Below are positions 44,777 to 52,807 of a stretch of DNA of 64,000 nucleotides, one piece after another. The notes under the pieces are model-generated. The model saw nothing but the letters and a program-made list of their open reading frames with translations. It made no database searches and was not told where the DNA came from. Within the stretch, counting starts at the first letter, position 1, and each line of letters opens with the position of its first letter. The DNA comes from Salegentibacter salegens (GTDB taxonomy: Bacteria > Bacteroidota > Bacteroidia > Flavobacteriales > Flavobacteriaceae). Both the position numbers and the translations under genes were made by a program. The DNA lies in NCBI RefSeq assembly GCF_900142975.1, contig NZ_LT670848.1:124001-188000 (forward strand), in the 5' to 3' direction.

Positions 44777-46356
44777 ACCTTACTTCTAAAAAGAGCAAGA
44801 TGCTGGATTACCGTTCTGCTCTCTAGTCCTCCCGCCAAAGCTCCTGTAGTAACACCAATGGTACTTATAAAAACAGCCAGTCTTATTTTATCGATGGTGG
44901 TAATTTCCTGTTTTTTTAAAGTGGGCCAGGTTTGAATAAGATCGGCAGGGAAAACATAGATTTCAATGATTAGCATTAACCCGGTTAGCATAGTGAATAA
45001 GCCAATACAGGCTAAAAAAATACTAAAATAAATCACAGTATTAGCGACGGCTAAATGTTCGGTTATTATTCTTTTCTCCCTTCTTGGTAAAAATAAAGAT
45101 TGTATTCTCACCAGGTAAAAACTGGCAAACATGATACTAATCACAGCAAAAAGTCCGGCGGTTACATTGGTCATTCCAAAACCTACATCCCAGGTTTCTG
45201 CCGTAAAAATTAAAATAAGAGCGGGTGCAACTGCGGCGGTAGCTAAACCGGGAAGTGAAAGCGGTAAAAAAATGGCCCAGTTTCTTAATATAGGAGTGAA
45301 AAATGAAGCAGGATGCCTAAAGGTCATTAAGATGTGAAAAACCAGGCTCTCTAAAACATTTCCTTCTTTTAATTCTCTATCGGGGGCAGTATTGGCTTTT
45401 TTCTTCAAAATTTTTCGTTCTTCTGCATTAAAAGAAGGAATCTCATTTCTTTCTTCAGAAAAACTTTTGGCGCCCATAATTTTTTTGCGCCTCGAAGAAG
45501 ATTTTTTTAAACCTAGAATTTGTCCAGTGAGATGAAGGAATAATAACGCAGCCTTGTACCTCACCCGATTCTGATTTAGTTTATAGGTTGGTTCATCTCT
45601 TCCAGCGGTAAGCAATTTACGCGTAGAGAGCACCATAATTCTGGCTACTGAAGAACTTAAACCGAGCTCAGTTTTATTTTTTCTTGAAATAAGAGAAACG
45701 TCGGTAATTACACTTACCATATCATAAGGTCCTTCCGCCATACGCTGACTTGCTACATCAAGAAAATCGGAGGGCCTTTTCGGCTTTCTGCTATCCAATT
45801 CAGCATATTCAATATTAAAAAACCACTTTATTCCGGTACTCTCCTGGAGTTCAGATTTCACATCTTGTATCAACTGCTTTCCAAAATCGGTAACGGATTC
45901 TTCATTTTCCTTTTTTCCGCAGGTTATTAAAAAACAAACATTCATTTCTTTTTCAGGTACCGGGCCTTGTGCCTCTTGTAAAGCACTAAAAAAACGTTTT
46001 CCCGAAGTTAGAGCCCTTATAATGCGGGTAGAATTAATAACCCTTACAGACTGTAAAAGACGAAGGGCATAAAAGATCCTGAAAACGCGTAATGCAGGAA
46101 TAATCAAGGCTATTACTGTGATCCAATTGTTCTTAACAAAATCTAATTTCCTTGGTGCTACAACAAGCTTTATAAGAAATTCTGCGATAAAAAGAATCCA
46201 GATAATTATAATGAGATCTTCCTGGGTAGAAGTAAGGCCACTTACAAGTTCAGCTATAAAAAGATAGAGCCAAAAAAGCGCCAATAGAAACATGGGGATT
46301 TCCAGGTGTTCTTCAAGTTTGTAAAATATCCGGTAAGTTTTGTTTTTTCTGGTCAA
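44773..46356 (-). CDS. membrane protein: voltage-sensor-like domain, degenerate metzincin-like domain, C-terminal membrane domain
   Basis: 527 residues. Residues 18-115 look like S1-S4 of a voltage-gated ion channel, with S4 carrying regularly spaced Arg (LRVFRIFYALRLLQSVRV). Residues about 138-290 are cytosolic. DMVSVITDVSLIS, then ARIMVLSTRKLL, then FLHLTGQILGLKKS at 273-286, has the order of a metzincin/archaemetzincin domain, but the normal HExxHxxGxxH reads HLTGQILGLKK: Glu and the later His are lost. About four membrane segments follow at 355-475, with one more near the C-terminus. No pore motif is visible. The gene converges on ggt with a 4-bp overlap. Confidence 0.6.
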   Translation of the reverse strand: MTRKNKTYRIFYKLEEHLEIPMFLLALFWLYLFIAELVSGLTSTQEDLIIIIWILFIAEFLIKLVVAPRKLDFVKNNWITVIALIIPALRVFRIFYALRLLQSVRVINSTRIIRALTSGKRFFSALQEAQGPVPEKEMNVCFLITCGKKENEESVTDFGKQLIQDVKSELQESTGIKWFFNIEYAELDSRKPKRPSDFLDVASQRMAEGPYDMVSVITDVSLISRKNKTELGLSSSVARIMVLSTRKLLTAGRDEPTYKLNQNRVRYKAALLFLHLTGQILGLKKSSSRRKKIMGAKSFSEERNEIPSFNAEERKILKKKANTAPDRELKEGNVLESLVFHILMTFRHPASFFTPILRNWAIFLPLSLPGLATAAVAPALILIFTAETWDVGFGMTNVTAGLFAVISIMFASFYLVRIQSLFLPRREKRIITEHLAVANTVIYFSIFLACIGLFTMLTGLMLIIEIYVFPADLIQTWPTLKKQEITTIDKIRLAVFISTIGVTTGALAGGLESRTVIQHLALFRSKV

Positions 46357-46391
46357 GGAATTAGATTTTTTAAAAGACCTATTGGTTATTG

Positions 46392-46507
46392 TATTTTACT
46401 CGATAATCGGGATTTAATTGCTCCGTTCCGAAGCATCTTGATGCCTCGAAATTAAAAAATTATTTCCTATTTATGCCTCGTGAGCTTGCTTCGAGCTAGT
46501 TTACTAA
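46392..46507. repeat. dispersed intergenic repeat, copy A
   Basis: About 115 bp, starting TATTTTACTCGATAATCG and ending CTAGTTTACTAA. A clearly related copy is at 60414-60518. Two small hairpins with TT loops, GCATC/GATGC (46433-46444) and GAGC/GCTT (46482-46491), occupy the same positions as GAGGC/GCCTC and GGGC/GCCC in copy B; the stems differ in sequence but still pair. Confidence 0.75.
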
Positions 46508-46632
46508 GATAGCTAAAATTTAGAACCTCACTTAGTCACTATTAGTCCATATTTTATAATAACCTTAAAACTATTGGCTCTAATTTGTTTTATCTTTAAG
46601 TGAAAAAATTAATCAATTTTAAAGGAAAAATT

Positions 46633-47235
46633 ATGAGTCAACCAAAAGTAGCAGTGATATTTTATAGTGCCACAGGGACAAATCACCAATTAGCAGAATG
46701 GGCTGGGGAAGCAGCTAAACAAGCAGGAGCGGCAGAAGTGAGAGTTAAAAAAATTCAGGAAACTGCGCCTCAGCAAGCTATAGATCAAAATGAAGCCTGG
46801 AAGAAATATGTAGCAGAAAATAAAGATTTTCCAACTGCAGAACTGGATGATCTTGAATGGGCAGATGCTATTATTTTTAGCACCCCAACTCGATATGGAA
46901 ATCTTCCTTCACAATTACAAGCTTTTTTTGATACCACGGGCGGACTTTGGTCCAGCGGAAAATTAGCTAATAAAATAGTTAGCGGAATGACCAGCGCAGC
47001 CAACCCGCACGGAGGGCAGGAAGCAACTTTACTTTCTTTGTATAAAACCGTGATGCACTGGGGGTCTATAATCGTTGCTCCAGGATATACCGATCCTTGT
47101 TTGTTTGAAGCTGGAGGGAATCCTTACGGAATAAGTGTTACTGCCGATGGAAGTAAACCCGGAGATAATATTAAAAAAGCAGTAACCCACCAGGTTAAAA
47201 GAACGGTTGAAATGGCTGGAAAGTTTAAAAGCTAG
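46633..47235 (+). CDS. wrbA: NAD(P)H:quinone oxidoreductase, WrbA type
   Basis: I chose the ATG at 46633 (MSQPKVAVIFYSATGTN), preceded by AAAGGA; an upstream GTG at 46600 would add an unusual N-terminus. 200 residues, flavodoxin-like. The FMN phosphate loop is YSATGTNHQLA, with the WrbA motifs STPTRYGNLPSQL and FFDTTGGLW. It is a two-electron quinone reductase protecting against redox cycling. It stands alone, ending at the inverted-repeat terminator 47264-47375. Confidence 0.94.
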   Translation: MSQPKVAVIFYSATGTNHQLAEWAGEAAKQAGAAEVRVKKIQETAPQQAIDQNEAWKKYVAENKDFPTAELDDLEWADAIIFSTPTRYGNLPSQLQAFFDTTGGLWSSGKLANKIVSGMTSAANPHGGQEATLLSLYKTVMHWGSIIVAPGYTDPCLFEAGGNPYGISVTADGSKPGDNIKKAVTHQVKRTVEMAGKFKS

Positions 47236-47263
47236 AAAAAGAAGTAACTAAAAAAATTATCAG

Positions 47264-47375
47264 AAACTGTTTGAAAAATTTGATCTCTGTCAGGCTGCTT
47301 CAACAGATAGATTAGTGTCAAAATTAGAACCTGAAATAAATTCAGGATGACGTATTAAAACTTTTCAAACAGTTT
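47264..47375. terminator. bidirectional inverted-repeat terminator with repeat in its loop
   Basis: AAACTGTTTGAAAA (47264-47277) is perfectly complementary to TTTTCAAACAGTTT (47362-47375), followed by TTCTTTT on the plus strand. It lies between the convergent wrbA and DUF3037 genes. The 84-nt loop contains a GTCA...TGAC repeat (47289-47351), the same arrangement as at 9847-9973. Confidence 0.65.
47289..47351. repeat. GTCA...TGAC intergenic repeat, copy 4
   Basis: Begins GTCAGGCTG and ends AGGATGAC. The right half folds as CCTGAA with TTCAGG; the left hairpin is weak. It is embedded in the loop of the terminator at 47264-47375. Confidence 0.65.
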
Positions 47376-47380
47376 TTCTT

Positions 47381-47764
47381 TTATAACACAAGTTCAGTAA
47401 AAAGCCTATCCAGGGTTCTATCGAGATCATTGGTCATTCCCGGGTGTGGACGTGAAGTTTGAATTATAGAACTACGCACGGCAGTAAGCCATCTAAATCG
47501 GGAAGGTAAATCCAGTTGAGCAATTGGGCCGCCATTTTTATTTCCATCGCATATCTTTTTAAAAGAATCAAGATTATTACAAAGGTCGTCTTTGTCGAGA
47601 TCCTTACAGAAAACACGTAGCCGCTTTTCATCCACTTCAAATAAAGTTTTTAAGTATTTTCCCTGCTTGCTGAACACTATAATTCCCACGTTTAGAAATT
47701 CTTCTCGTTCAACTTTAGGTACCAGCCTAATTACAGCATATTCATATAAGTGCTTTTCTTGCAT
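47381..47764 (-). CDS. DUF3037 protein, partner of HipA-like kinase
   Basis: 127 residues covering one DUF3037 domain (YEYAVIRLVPKVEREEFLNVGIIVF; RFRWLTAVRSSIIQTSRPHPG). No catalytic motif is known for the family. It overlaps the HipA-like kinase gene by 23 bp, so they form a coupled pair, a combination I associate with many bacterial genomes without a known role. Confidence 0.85.
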   Translation of the reverse strand: MQEKHLYEYAVIRLVPKVEREEFLNVGIIVFSKQGKYLKTLFEVDEKRLRVFCKDLDKDDLCNNLDSFKKICDGNKNGGPIAQLDLPSRFRWLTAVRSSIIQTSRPHPGMTNDLDRTLDRLFTELVL

Positions 47765-48533
47765 TTTCTGCTTCTTTTATAAAAATTTCTGAATGCTCGA
47801 GTCGTGTTGTTAAAAACTGCGTATATACTTCTTTAATTTCTTTTTCGGTTTCATCTGTGTCTTGCCATTGTAACCATTCAGATGGAATTAGCGATACAAT
47901 TTCTTTTATTTTTCCGGGAGTAATTAATTTTCTGCAATACTCATCGGCTTCCTGCAACTTAGTGGCCCTTGGAAGTAAAACGTGATCTTTAATAAAGCTG
48001 AAGGGCGTTTTAGCTTTTTCTTCAACATTAGTCCACGAGTGGTGAAAATAAAAGGAAGCACCGTGGTCTATGAGCCATAATTCCTTGTGCCAAATAAGCA
48101 TATTGGTATTTCTGAAAGTGCGATCTACATTAGTTATAAAAGCATCTAGCCAAACAATTTTTGAAGCTTCAAACTTATCAACTTCAGTAACCACGGGGTC
48201 AAAATTTATGGCTCCAGATAAAAAGTGAAGCGCGAGGTTTAAACCCTGACTGGCCTGTAATAAATCCTGAATTTCCTCATCACCTTCTGTTCTCCCAAAA
48301 GCTTCATCTAAATGCGCAAAAACAAGTTCTGGTACTTTAAAACCTAAAGCACGGGCAATTTCACTACCTAAAAGTTCGGCGATTAAAGCTTTTACACCGT
48401 GGCCGGCACCTTTAAATTTCAGTACATATTTAAAATCATCGTCAGCTTCGGTGAGTGCCGGCAACGAGCCACCTTCCCTTAGCGGAGTGATATACCGGGT
48501 TACCGTAACCGTTCTTAAGTCTGCTTTTTGCAT
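47742..48533 (-). CDS. HipA-like kinase domain protein
   Basis: 263 residues. It resembles the kinase half of HipA: an N-terminal phosphate-binding-like segment (KFKGAGHGVKALIAELLGSEIARALG), catalytic segment WLDAFITNVDRTFRNTNML (D..N..R...N) and metal motif LWLIDHGASF. It lacks the N-terminal subdomain of full HipA (about 440 residues) and there is no hipB-type antitoxin next to it, so it should not be called a toxin. It overlaps the DUF3037 gene. Substrate unknown. Confidence 0.8.
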   Translation of the reverse strand: MQKADLRTVTVTRYITPLREGGSLPALTEADDDFKYVLKFKGAGHGVKALIAELLGSEIARALGFKVPELVFAHLDEAFGRTEGDEEIQDLLQASQGLNLALHFLSGAINFDPVVTEVDKFEASKIVWLDAFITNVDRTFRNTNMLIWHKELWLIDHGASFYFHHSWTNVEEKAKTPFSFIKDHVLLPRATKLQEADEYCRKLITPGKIKEIVSLIPSEWLQWQDTDETEKEIKEVYTQFLTTRLEHSEIFIKEAENARKALI

Positions 48534-48609
48534 AAGTTATTATAAAGCTTCAAAGTTAAGGTTTGTAGGGCTAATATGAAATAACTGGCGGTGGCTTGAA
48601 AAATAATAT

Positions 48610-49182
48610 TTAATAAGAAAACGCAGGTAGTTCAATAACCTCGCCGGCATCCATTCCATTCAGTTTTTCGTTGCCAATCCTCACGCGAACCAATCTTAAA
48701 GTGGGAAAGCCCACCGCGGCAGTCATCTTCTTGACCTGCCGGAATTTACCTTCATTTAGAGTTACCGAAATCCAACTGGTAGGACCATGACGTTCATCGC
48801 GAATTTTCTTGGCTCGAGCAGGAAATGTTGGTCTGTTTTCCAGAATATAAGCTTCGCATGGCATTGTTTTATAGCTTTTACCGTTAATGCTTATTTCTAC
48901 GCCAAATTGTAGTTTTTCAATAGCTTCCGGCGTAATTTGCCCATCAACCTGAACGTAGTATTCTTTTTCAATTTTATTCCCGTTTATTTTAGCGCTAAGC
49001 TTACCATTGGTGGTAAGAAAAAGCAAACCTTCAGAATCCTGGTCCAACCGGCCAATAGACATTGTGTCTACGGGAAAGTCGCCTAAATCTCCCAATAGTT
49101 TCTTTTTCTTCCGGGGGCGTTCATTGGTGATAAACTGACTTAAATAACCGTAAGGTTTATAGATTTTGAAATGACGGTGCAC
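48610..49182 (-). CDS. rluE: 23S rRNA pseudouridine synthase, RluE-like
   Basis: 190 residues, without the S4 domain found in RsuA/RluB. FKIYKPYGYLSQF and the catalytic GRLDQDSEGLLFLT (Asp of GRLD) match RluE/RluF-type enzymes; the C-terminal EGKFRQVKKMTAAVGFPTLR is the usual family end. The exact target uridine is inferred from RluE similarity only. It lies 10 bp after the DUF721 gene. Confidence 0.85.
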   Translation of the reverse strand: MHRHFKIYKPYGYLSQFITNERPRKKKKLLGDLGDFPVDTMSIGRLDQDSEGLLFLTTNGKLSAKINGNKIEKEYYVQVDGQITPEAIEKLQFGVEISINGKSYKTMPCEAYILENRPTFPARAKKIRDERHGPTSWISVTLNEGKFRQVKKMTAAVGFPTLRLVRVRIGNEKLNGMDAGEVIELPAFSY

Positions 49183-49192
49183 GGGAATAATT

Positions 49193-49495
49193 TTAACGTA
49201 AAACCAGTTTTTTAATCAGGTCTTTTCCCAATTCCCTGTTTAGCATGGTGATAATCTTTTCCTTACCGTAACTAAGCTCTTCTCTTAAAACCGAAGAACT
49301 TAACTGAACAAAGAGTGTTTCATTTTGAAGTTTAATGGCTGTAGTGTATTTTTCTATTGCAGGGCCCATTTCCCGATACCAAACATCCTTGACGCTAACT
49401 TTATCCAGACCGCTCTGAAGTTTGTTATGGTCTACAAATTCTTGTAAAACTTCGCTTAAACTTTGATTTTCACTATTTCTCTTCTTCATTTTCAT
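49193..49495 (-). CDS. DUF721 (DciA-like) protein
   Basis: 100 residues. WYREMGPAIEKYTTAIKL and LFVQLSSSVLREELSYGKEKIITMLN are the DUF721 core. DciA proteins load the DnaB helicase in bacteria without DnaC. It is encoded next to recF, as often seen, and overlaps the start of the upstream lipoprotein gene's end by 23 bp. Confidence 0.82.
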   Translation of the reverse strand: MKMKKRNSENQSLSEVLQEFVDHNKLQSGLDKVSVKDVWYREMGPAIEKYTTAIKLQNETLFVQLSSSVLREELSYGKEKIITMLNRELGKDLIKKLVLR

Positions 49496-49907
49496 CTAAT
49501 AAGGAGGTGAATTTTGTATAATGATATATTTTACCATCCTGGTTTAACACGCTAAATTTATCTTCTTCAGCAGAAATTACGGTTTCTTTCCACTCATCAA
49601 AAGGTGTTGTATAATAAAGACGCAGACTATCATTTTCTATTCGTGCTGAAATTTCCTCTACATCTTCGGTGATTTTGTAACTGCCATCAAATTGTGGCTT
49701 TACTTTTTTACGAAAACCTTCTTCGCCATCAAATTCCATATAATCTACGGTGGCGTTTACCTTGTAATTAATTACTGAATCTTCTGTAATTTGCACACGG
49801 TCAATTTCCCAATAACCCGTAAGGTGTTCTAATTGTTCTTCAGGATTATTTTGCTGGCATCCTAAAAGTACGATTCCAAAGAGGAAAAAAAGAATTTTTT
49901 TATTCAC
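49473..49907 (-). CDS. small lipoprotein, lipocalin-like
   Basis: 144 residues. Signal [17 protein letters not shown], with Cys17 as the lipid site. The mature part starts with [12 protein letters not shown] and alternates strands, like the lipocalin-like domains common in Bacteroidetes lipoproteins. It overlaps recF by 4 bp (ATGA) and DUF721 by 23 bp, so it sits in a tight operon. Function unknown. Confidence 0.7.
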   Translation of the reverse strand: MNKKILFFLFGIVLLGCQQNNPEEQLEHLTGYWEIDRVQITEDSVINYKVNATVDYMEFDGEEGFRKKVKPQFDGSYKITEDVEEISARIENDSLRLYYTTPFDEWKETVISAEEDKFSVLNQDGKIYHYTKFTSLLDENEEEK

Positions 49908-50983
49908 AATTTAAAGATTTTGTAAGATTGATTACTGCTTTTTACCACAGCTTCTGTGCGCTCTGCATGCGTATCGCTGATAAATATTTGTCCCAGCTGA
50001 TTTGTAGCTACCAAAGCTACAATATGTGCCACACGTTGTTCGTCTAATTTGTCAAAAATATCATCGAGCAGTAAAATTGGGTTTACTTTACTTATAGCTT
50101 TTATAAAATCAAATTGCGCCAATTTTAACGCAACCAAAAAAGATTTTTGTTGTCCCTGGGAACCAAATTTTTTAATGGGATGGCCTTCAATTTCAAAACT
50201 TAAATCATCTTTATGCGTGCCTACACTTGTATATTGCAAAGCCATATCCTTTTGAAGGTTTGCTTCCAGTAAGTTTTCTAAGTTGCTATCAAACAGCTGA
50301 CTTTTGTAACTAATATCTACCTGCTCTTCGTTTTTGGTGATATCGGCATAACGTTTATTAAAAATAGGGATGAATTCTTCTAAAAAGGCTTTTCGCTTTT
50401 CGAAAATATATTGGCCAAGGTCACTAAGCTGAAGATTATAAACTTCTAAAGTATCACGATCAAAACTATGATTAGCTGCGAAATATTTCAGCAACGAATT
50501 ACGCTGCGCATTTATTTTTCCGTATTGAATAAGCTTATTGAGATAAACATTATCGCTTTGTGAGATCACCCCGTCTATAAATTTACGCCGGGTTTCACTC
50601 CCTTCAATTATAAGGTCGCGATCGGCAGGAGAAATTATTACGGTGGGAATAAACCCAATATGTTCACTGAATTTCTCGTACGGTTTATTGTTCCTCTTTA
50701 TAACCTTTTTTTGTCCGCGTTTCGCACTGACTAAGATATGCTCGTCTTTTTCTGATTTTTCAAAATGCCCTTCAACCACAAAAAATTCGGCTTCGTGATT
50801 TATATTCTGGCTGGTAATTGGGTTAAAATAACTTTTTCCAAAAGCCAGATGATAAATACTGTCTAAAACGTTGGTTTTACCAACGCCATTATTACCCACA
50901 AAACAATTTATTTTAGTGTCAAACTCGAAAGAAGCCGAATCCAGGTTTTTGTAATTAACTAAAGAGAGATGTTTTAAAAACAT
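49904..50983 (-). CDS. recF: DNA replication/repair protein RecF
   Basis: 359 residues, normal length. Walker A is [18 protein letters not shown] at about 29-46, the RecF signature includes [10 protein letters not shown], and Walker B is [13 protein letters not shown]. It loads RecA at gaps together with RecO and RecR. It is the first gene of an operon with lipoprotein, DUF721 and RluE. Divergent from the TPR gene at 51130. Confidence 0.95.
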   Translation of the reverse strand: MFLKHLSLVNYKNLDSASFEFDTKINCFVGNNGVGKTNVLDSIYHLAFGKSYFNPITSQNINHEAEFFVVEGHFEKSEKDEHILVSAKRGQKKVIKRNNKPYEKFSEHIGFIPTVIISPADRDLIIEGSETRRKFIDGVISQSDNVYLNKLIQYGKINAQRNSLLKYFAANHSFDRDTLEVYNLQLSDLGQYIFEKRKAFLEEFIPIFNKRYADITKNEEQVDISYKSQLFDSNLENLLEANLQKDMALQYTSVGTHKDDLSFEIEGHPIKKFGSQGQQKSFLVALKLAQFDFIKAISKVNPILLLDDIFDKLDEQRVAHIVALVATNQLGQIFISDTHAERTEAVVKSSNQSYKIFKL

Positions 50984-51101
50984 AAAATGCTGTTATTCAG
51001 CTTTTTGATATTTATATAAAAGAATTCTGAAAGTAAAGCGAATGACCCGAAAATATTAAAAAAATACAAATAATTTCCCTTTTAATTTTGAATAAAAATC
51101 A

Positions 51102-51109
51102 TATTTTTG
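51102..51109 (+). promoter_or_regulatory. -7 promoter element of TPR-ribH genes
   Basis: TATTTTTG, matching Bacteroidetes TAnnTTTG, 20 bp before the start codon at 51130. A good -33 TTG at the normal distance is not evident. Confidence 0.4.
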
Positions 51110-51129
51110 CCACGCATTAAACAGTTTTT

Positions 51130-51903
51130 ATGGCAACTTACAAGAAAAAAGGATATAAACCATCTAATAAGGAAGAACAGCAACAACAGGTAGAAGACGA
51201 ATCTACAACTGCTGAAGTATTTAACACTCTTGACGAAGGTGCTGGCAGGACCGAAACCTGGGTAGCAGAGAACCAAAAGTATATTTATATCATTGTGGCA
51301 GTAGCAATCGTAGCCGTTTTAGGTTACCTTGGTTACGAACGTTTTGTAAGTGAACCAAAACAGGAAGAAGCAGCTAATGAAATGGCACAGGCTCAAAATT
51401 ATTTTGCTTCGGCTTTAAACGCAACTGGCGCTGAGCGCGATTCACTTTTTACCATGTCTTTAAATGGCGGGGAAGGTAAATACGGATTTATTGATATTAT
51501 AGATAACTACGGAAGTACCGATGCAGCAAACCTTGCAACTTACAACGCTGGTTTTGCGTATTTAAATACCGGAAACTATCAGGAAGCGATCAATTACCTT
51601 GAAGACTTTAACAGTGATGATGAAGTTTTGGCAGCATTGGCTACCGGGGGAATTGGAGATGCTTTTATGCAATTAGAACAACCGGAAGAAGCTTTAGGTT
51701 ATTATGAAAAAGCCGCTTCTATGCGATCTAATGAATTTACAACACCAAAATTTTTACTAAAAGCAGCAATTACCGCTTTAGAAGTAGGGCAACCCGCAGA
51801 TGCTGAAGAACACCTTCAGAAAATAAAAGATGAGTATCCTGAAGCTCCTGAAGCTGAGCAGGTGCCAATCTATATGGGGCAGGCTCGTGCTGCAAAACAA
51901 TAA
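51130..51903 (+). CDS. membrane-anchored tetratricopeptide protein (YfgM-like)
   Basis: 257 residues. A charged cytoplasmic N-terminus rich in Gln/Glu is followed by one membrane helix at about 55-73 (YIYIIVAVAIVAVLGYLGY) and TPR-type helical repeats at 95-255 (YNAGFAYLNTGNYQEAINYL; IGDAFMQLEQPEEALGYYEKA). The layout is like YfgM, an accessory of periplasmic chaperones. It is followed 2 bp later by ribH, probably cotranscribed. Confidence 0.82.
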   Translation: MATYKKKGYKPSNKEEQQQQVEDESTTAEVFNTLDEGAGRTETWVAENQKYIYIIVAVAIVAVLGYLGYERFVSEPKQEEAANEMAQAQNYFASALNATGAERDSLFTMSLNGGEGKYGFIDIIDNYGSTDAANLATYNAGFAYLNTGNYQEAINYLEDFNSDDEVLAALATGGIGDAFMQLEQPEEALGYYEKAASMRSNEFTTPKFLLKAAITALEVGQPADAEEHLQKIKDEYPEAPEAEQVPIYMGQARAAKQ

Positions 51904-51905
51904 TT

Positions 51906-52403
51906 ATGGCAACAGAAGGAAATAACCTTTCAGATTACGATAAAGACAAACTTCCCGATGCGAGTGATTTTCGCATCGGGATTGTTGTTTCAGAATGGAA
52001 CGAGAAAATTACCGAAGGCCTCTATGAAGGAGCCTACAATGCGCTAATAGAAAATAAGGTGCAGCCAAAGAGAATTGTTAGGTGGAATGTTCCCGGCAGT
52101 TTTGAACTTATTTACGGTTGCAAAAAAATGCAGGAAAGCTTTGATATGCTCGATGCAATTATTGCCATTGGAAGTGTAATTGAAGGCGAAACAAAACATT
52201 TTGATTTTGTTTGTGAAGGAGTGACCCAGGGCATTAAAGATCTTAATGTGCAAAACGATACTCCAATTATCTTTTGTGTTTTAACCGATCAAAATATGCA
52301 ACAGGCCATAGATAGAAGTGGTGGAAAACACGGTAATAAAGGTACTGAAGCTGCCATAGCAGCTATTAAAATGGCCAAACTACGCCAGGACGCCAGATAT
52401 TAA
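51906..52403 (+). CDS. ribH: 6,7-dimethyl-8-ribityllumazine synthase
   Basis: 165 residues. VVSEWNEKITEGLYEGA, VPGSFELIYGCKKM, IGSVIEGETKHFDFVCEGVT and the GNKGTEAAIAAIKM end are lumazine synthase hallmarks, including the catalytic His of TKHFDF. It is the penultimate step of riboflavin synthesis. No other rib gene is nearby. Confidence 0.96.
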   Translation: MATEGNNLSDYDKDKLPDASDFRIGIVVSEWNEKITEGLYEGAYNALIENKVQPKRIVRWNVPGSFELIYGCKKMQESFDMLDAIIAIGSVIEGETKHFDFVCEGVTQGIKDLNVQNDTPIIFCVLTDQNMQQAIDRSGGKHGNKGTEAAIAAIKMAKLRQDARY

Positions 52404-52513
52404 ACCTGTTTATAAATCGGCATTATTCTTGTTGATTTCTTTTTAAGCTCGTTAGCTTCGTTTTTTTGAAGCAATTTGAGTAAATTTGAACGACCACGAA
52501 AAATCAGCATATT

Positions 52514-52807
52514 TTGAAACTCAAAATTTATAAACCTAGAAAGAATGCCCGTTATAATTACACCCCACGTTATTATAAGGGTAAAGATGCGGGTAATATT
52601 TATAGTTTTGATTCTAAATTCAATAAATACAAAGAAACTACCAATGCCATAGATTTTGGCTCCCAGTGGGCTCAAGTTCGTGAATCCAGTAGAACTCGCG
52701 GTAACCGGGAGATCAATAAACGATTGCTTATAATTATCATGGTTCTGGTTCTTATTTTTCTATGGATAATAGACTTTGATCTGTCCATCTTTTCCAATCA
52801 ACCTTAA
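52514..52807 (+). CDS. small conserved protein with C-terminal membrane helix
   Basis: 97 residues from a TTG start (MKLKIYKPRKNARYNY). The N-terminal half is basic and Tyr-rich, and the last 25 residues form a membrane helix (LLIIIMVLVLIFLWIIDFDL). The mutL ATG follows the stop directly. Homologues have sometimes been labelled riboflavin synthase beta subunit because of the neighbouring ribH, but nothing in the sequence supports enzyme activity. Function unknown. Confidence 0.7.
   Translation: MKLKIYKPRKNARYNYTPRYYKGKDAGNIYSFDSKFNKYKETTNAIDFGSQWAQVRESSRTRGNREINKRLLIIIMVLVLIFLWIIDFDLSIFSNQP

Noticed and set aside
47742..48533. HipAB-type toxin-antitoxin module
   Set aside because: The kinase lacks the HipA N-terminal part and the adjacent gene is DUF3037, not a HipB helix-turn-helix protein.
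52514..52807. Riboflavin synthase beta subunit
   Set aside because: The 97-residue basic protein with a C-terminal membrane helix has no similarity in motif to riboflavin enzymes; ribH itself is the preceding gene.
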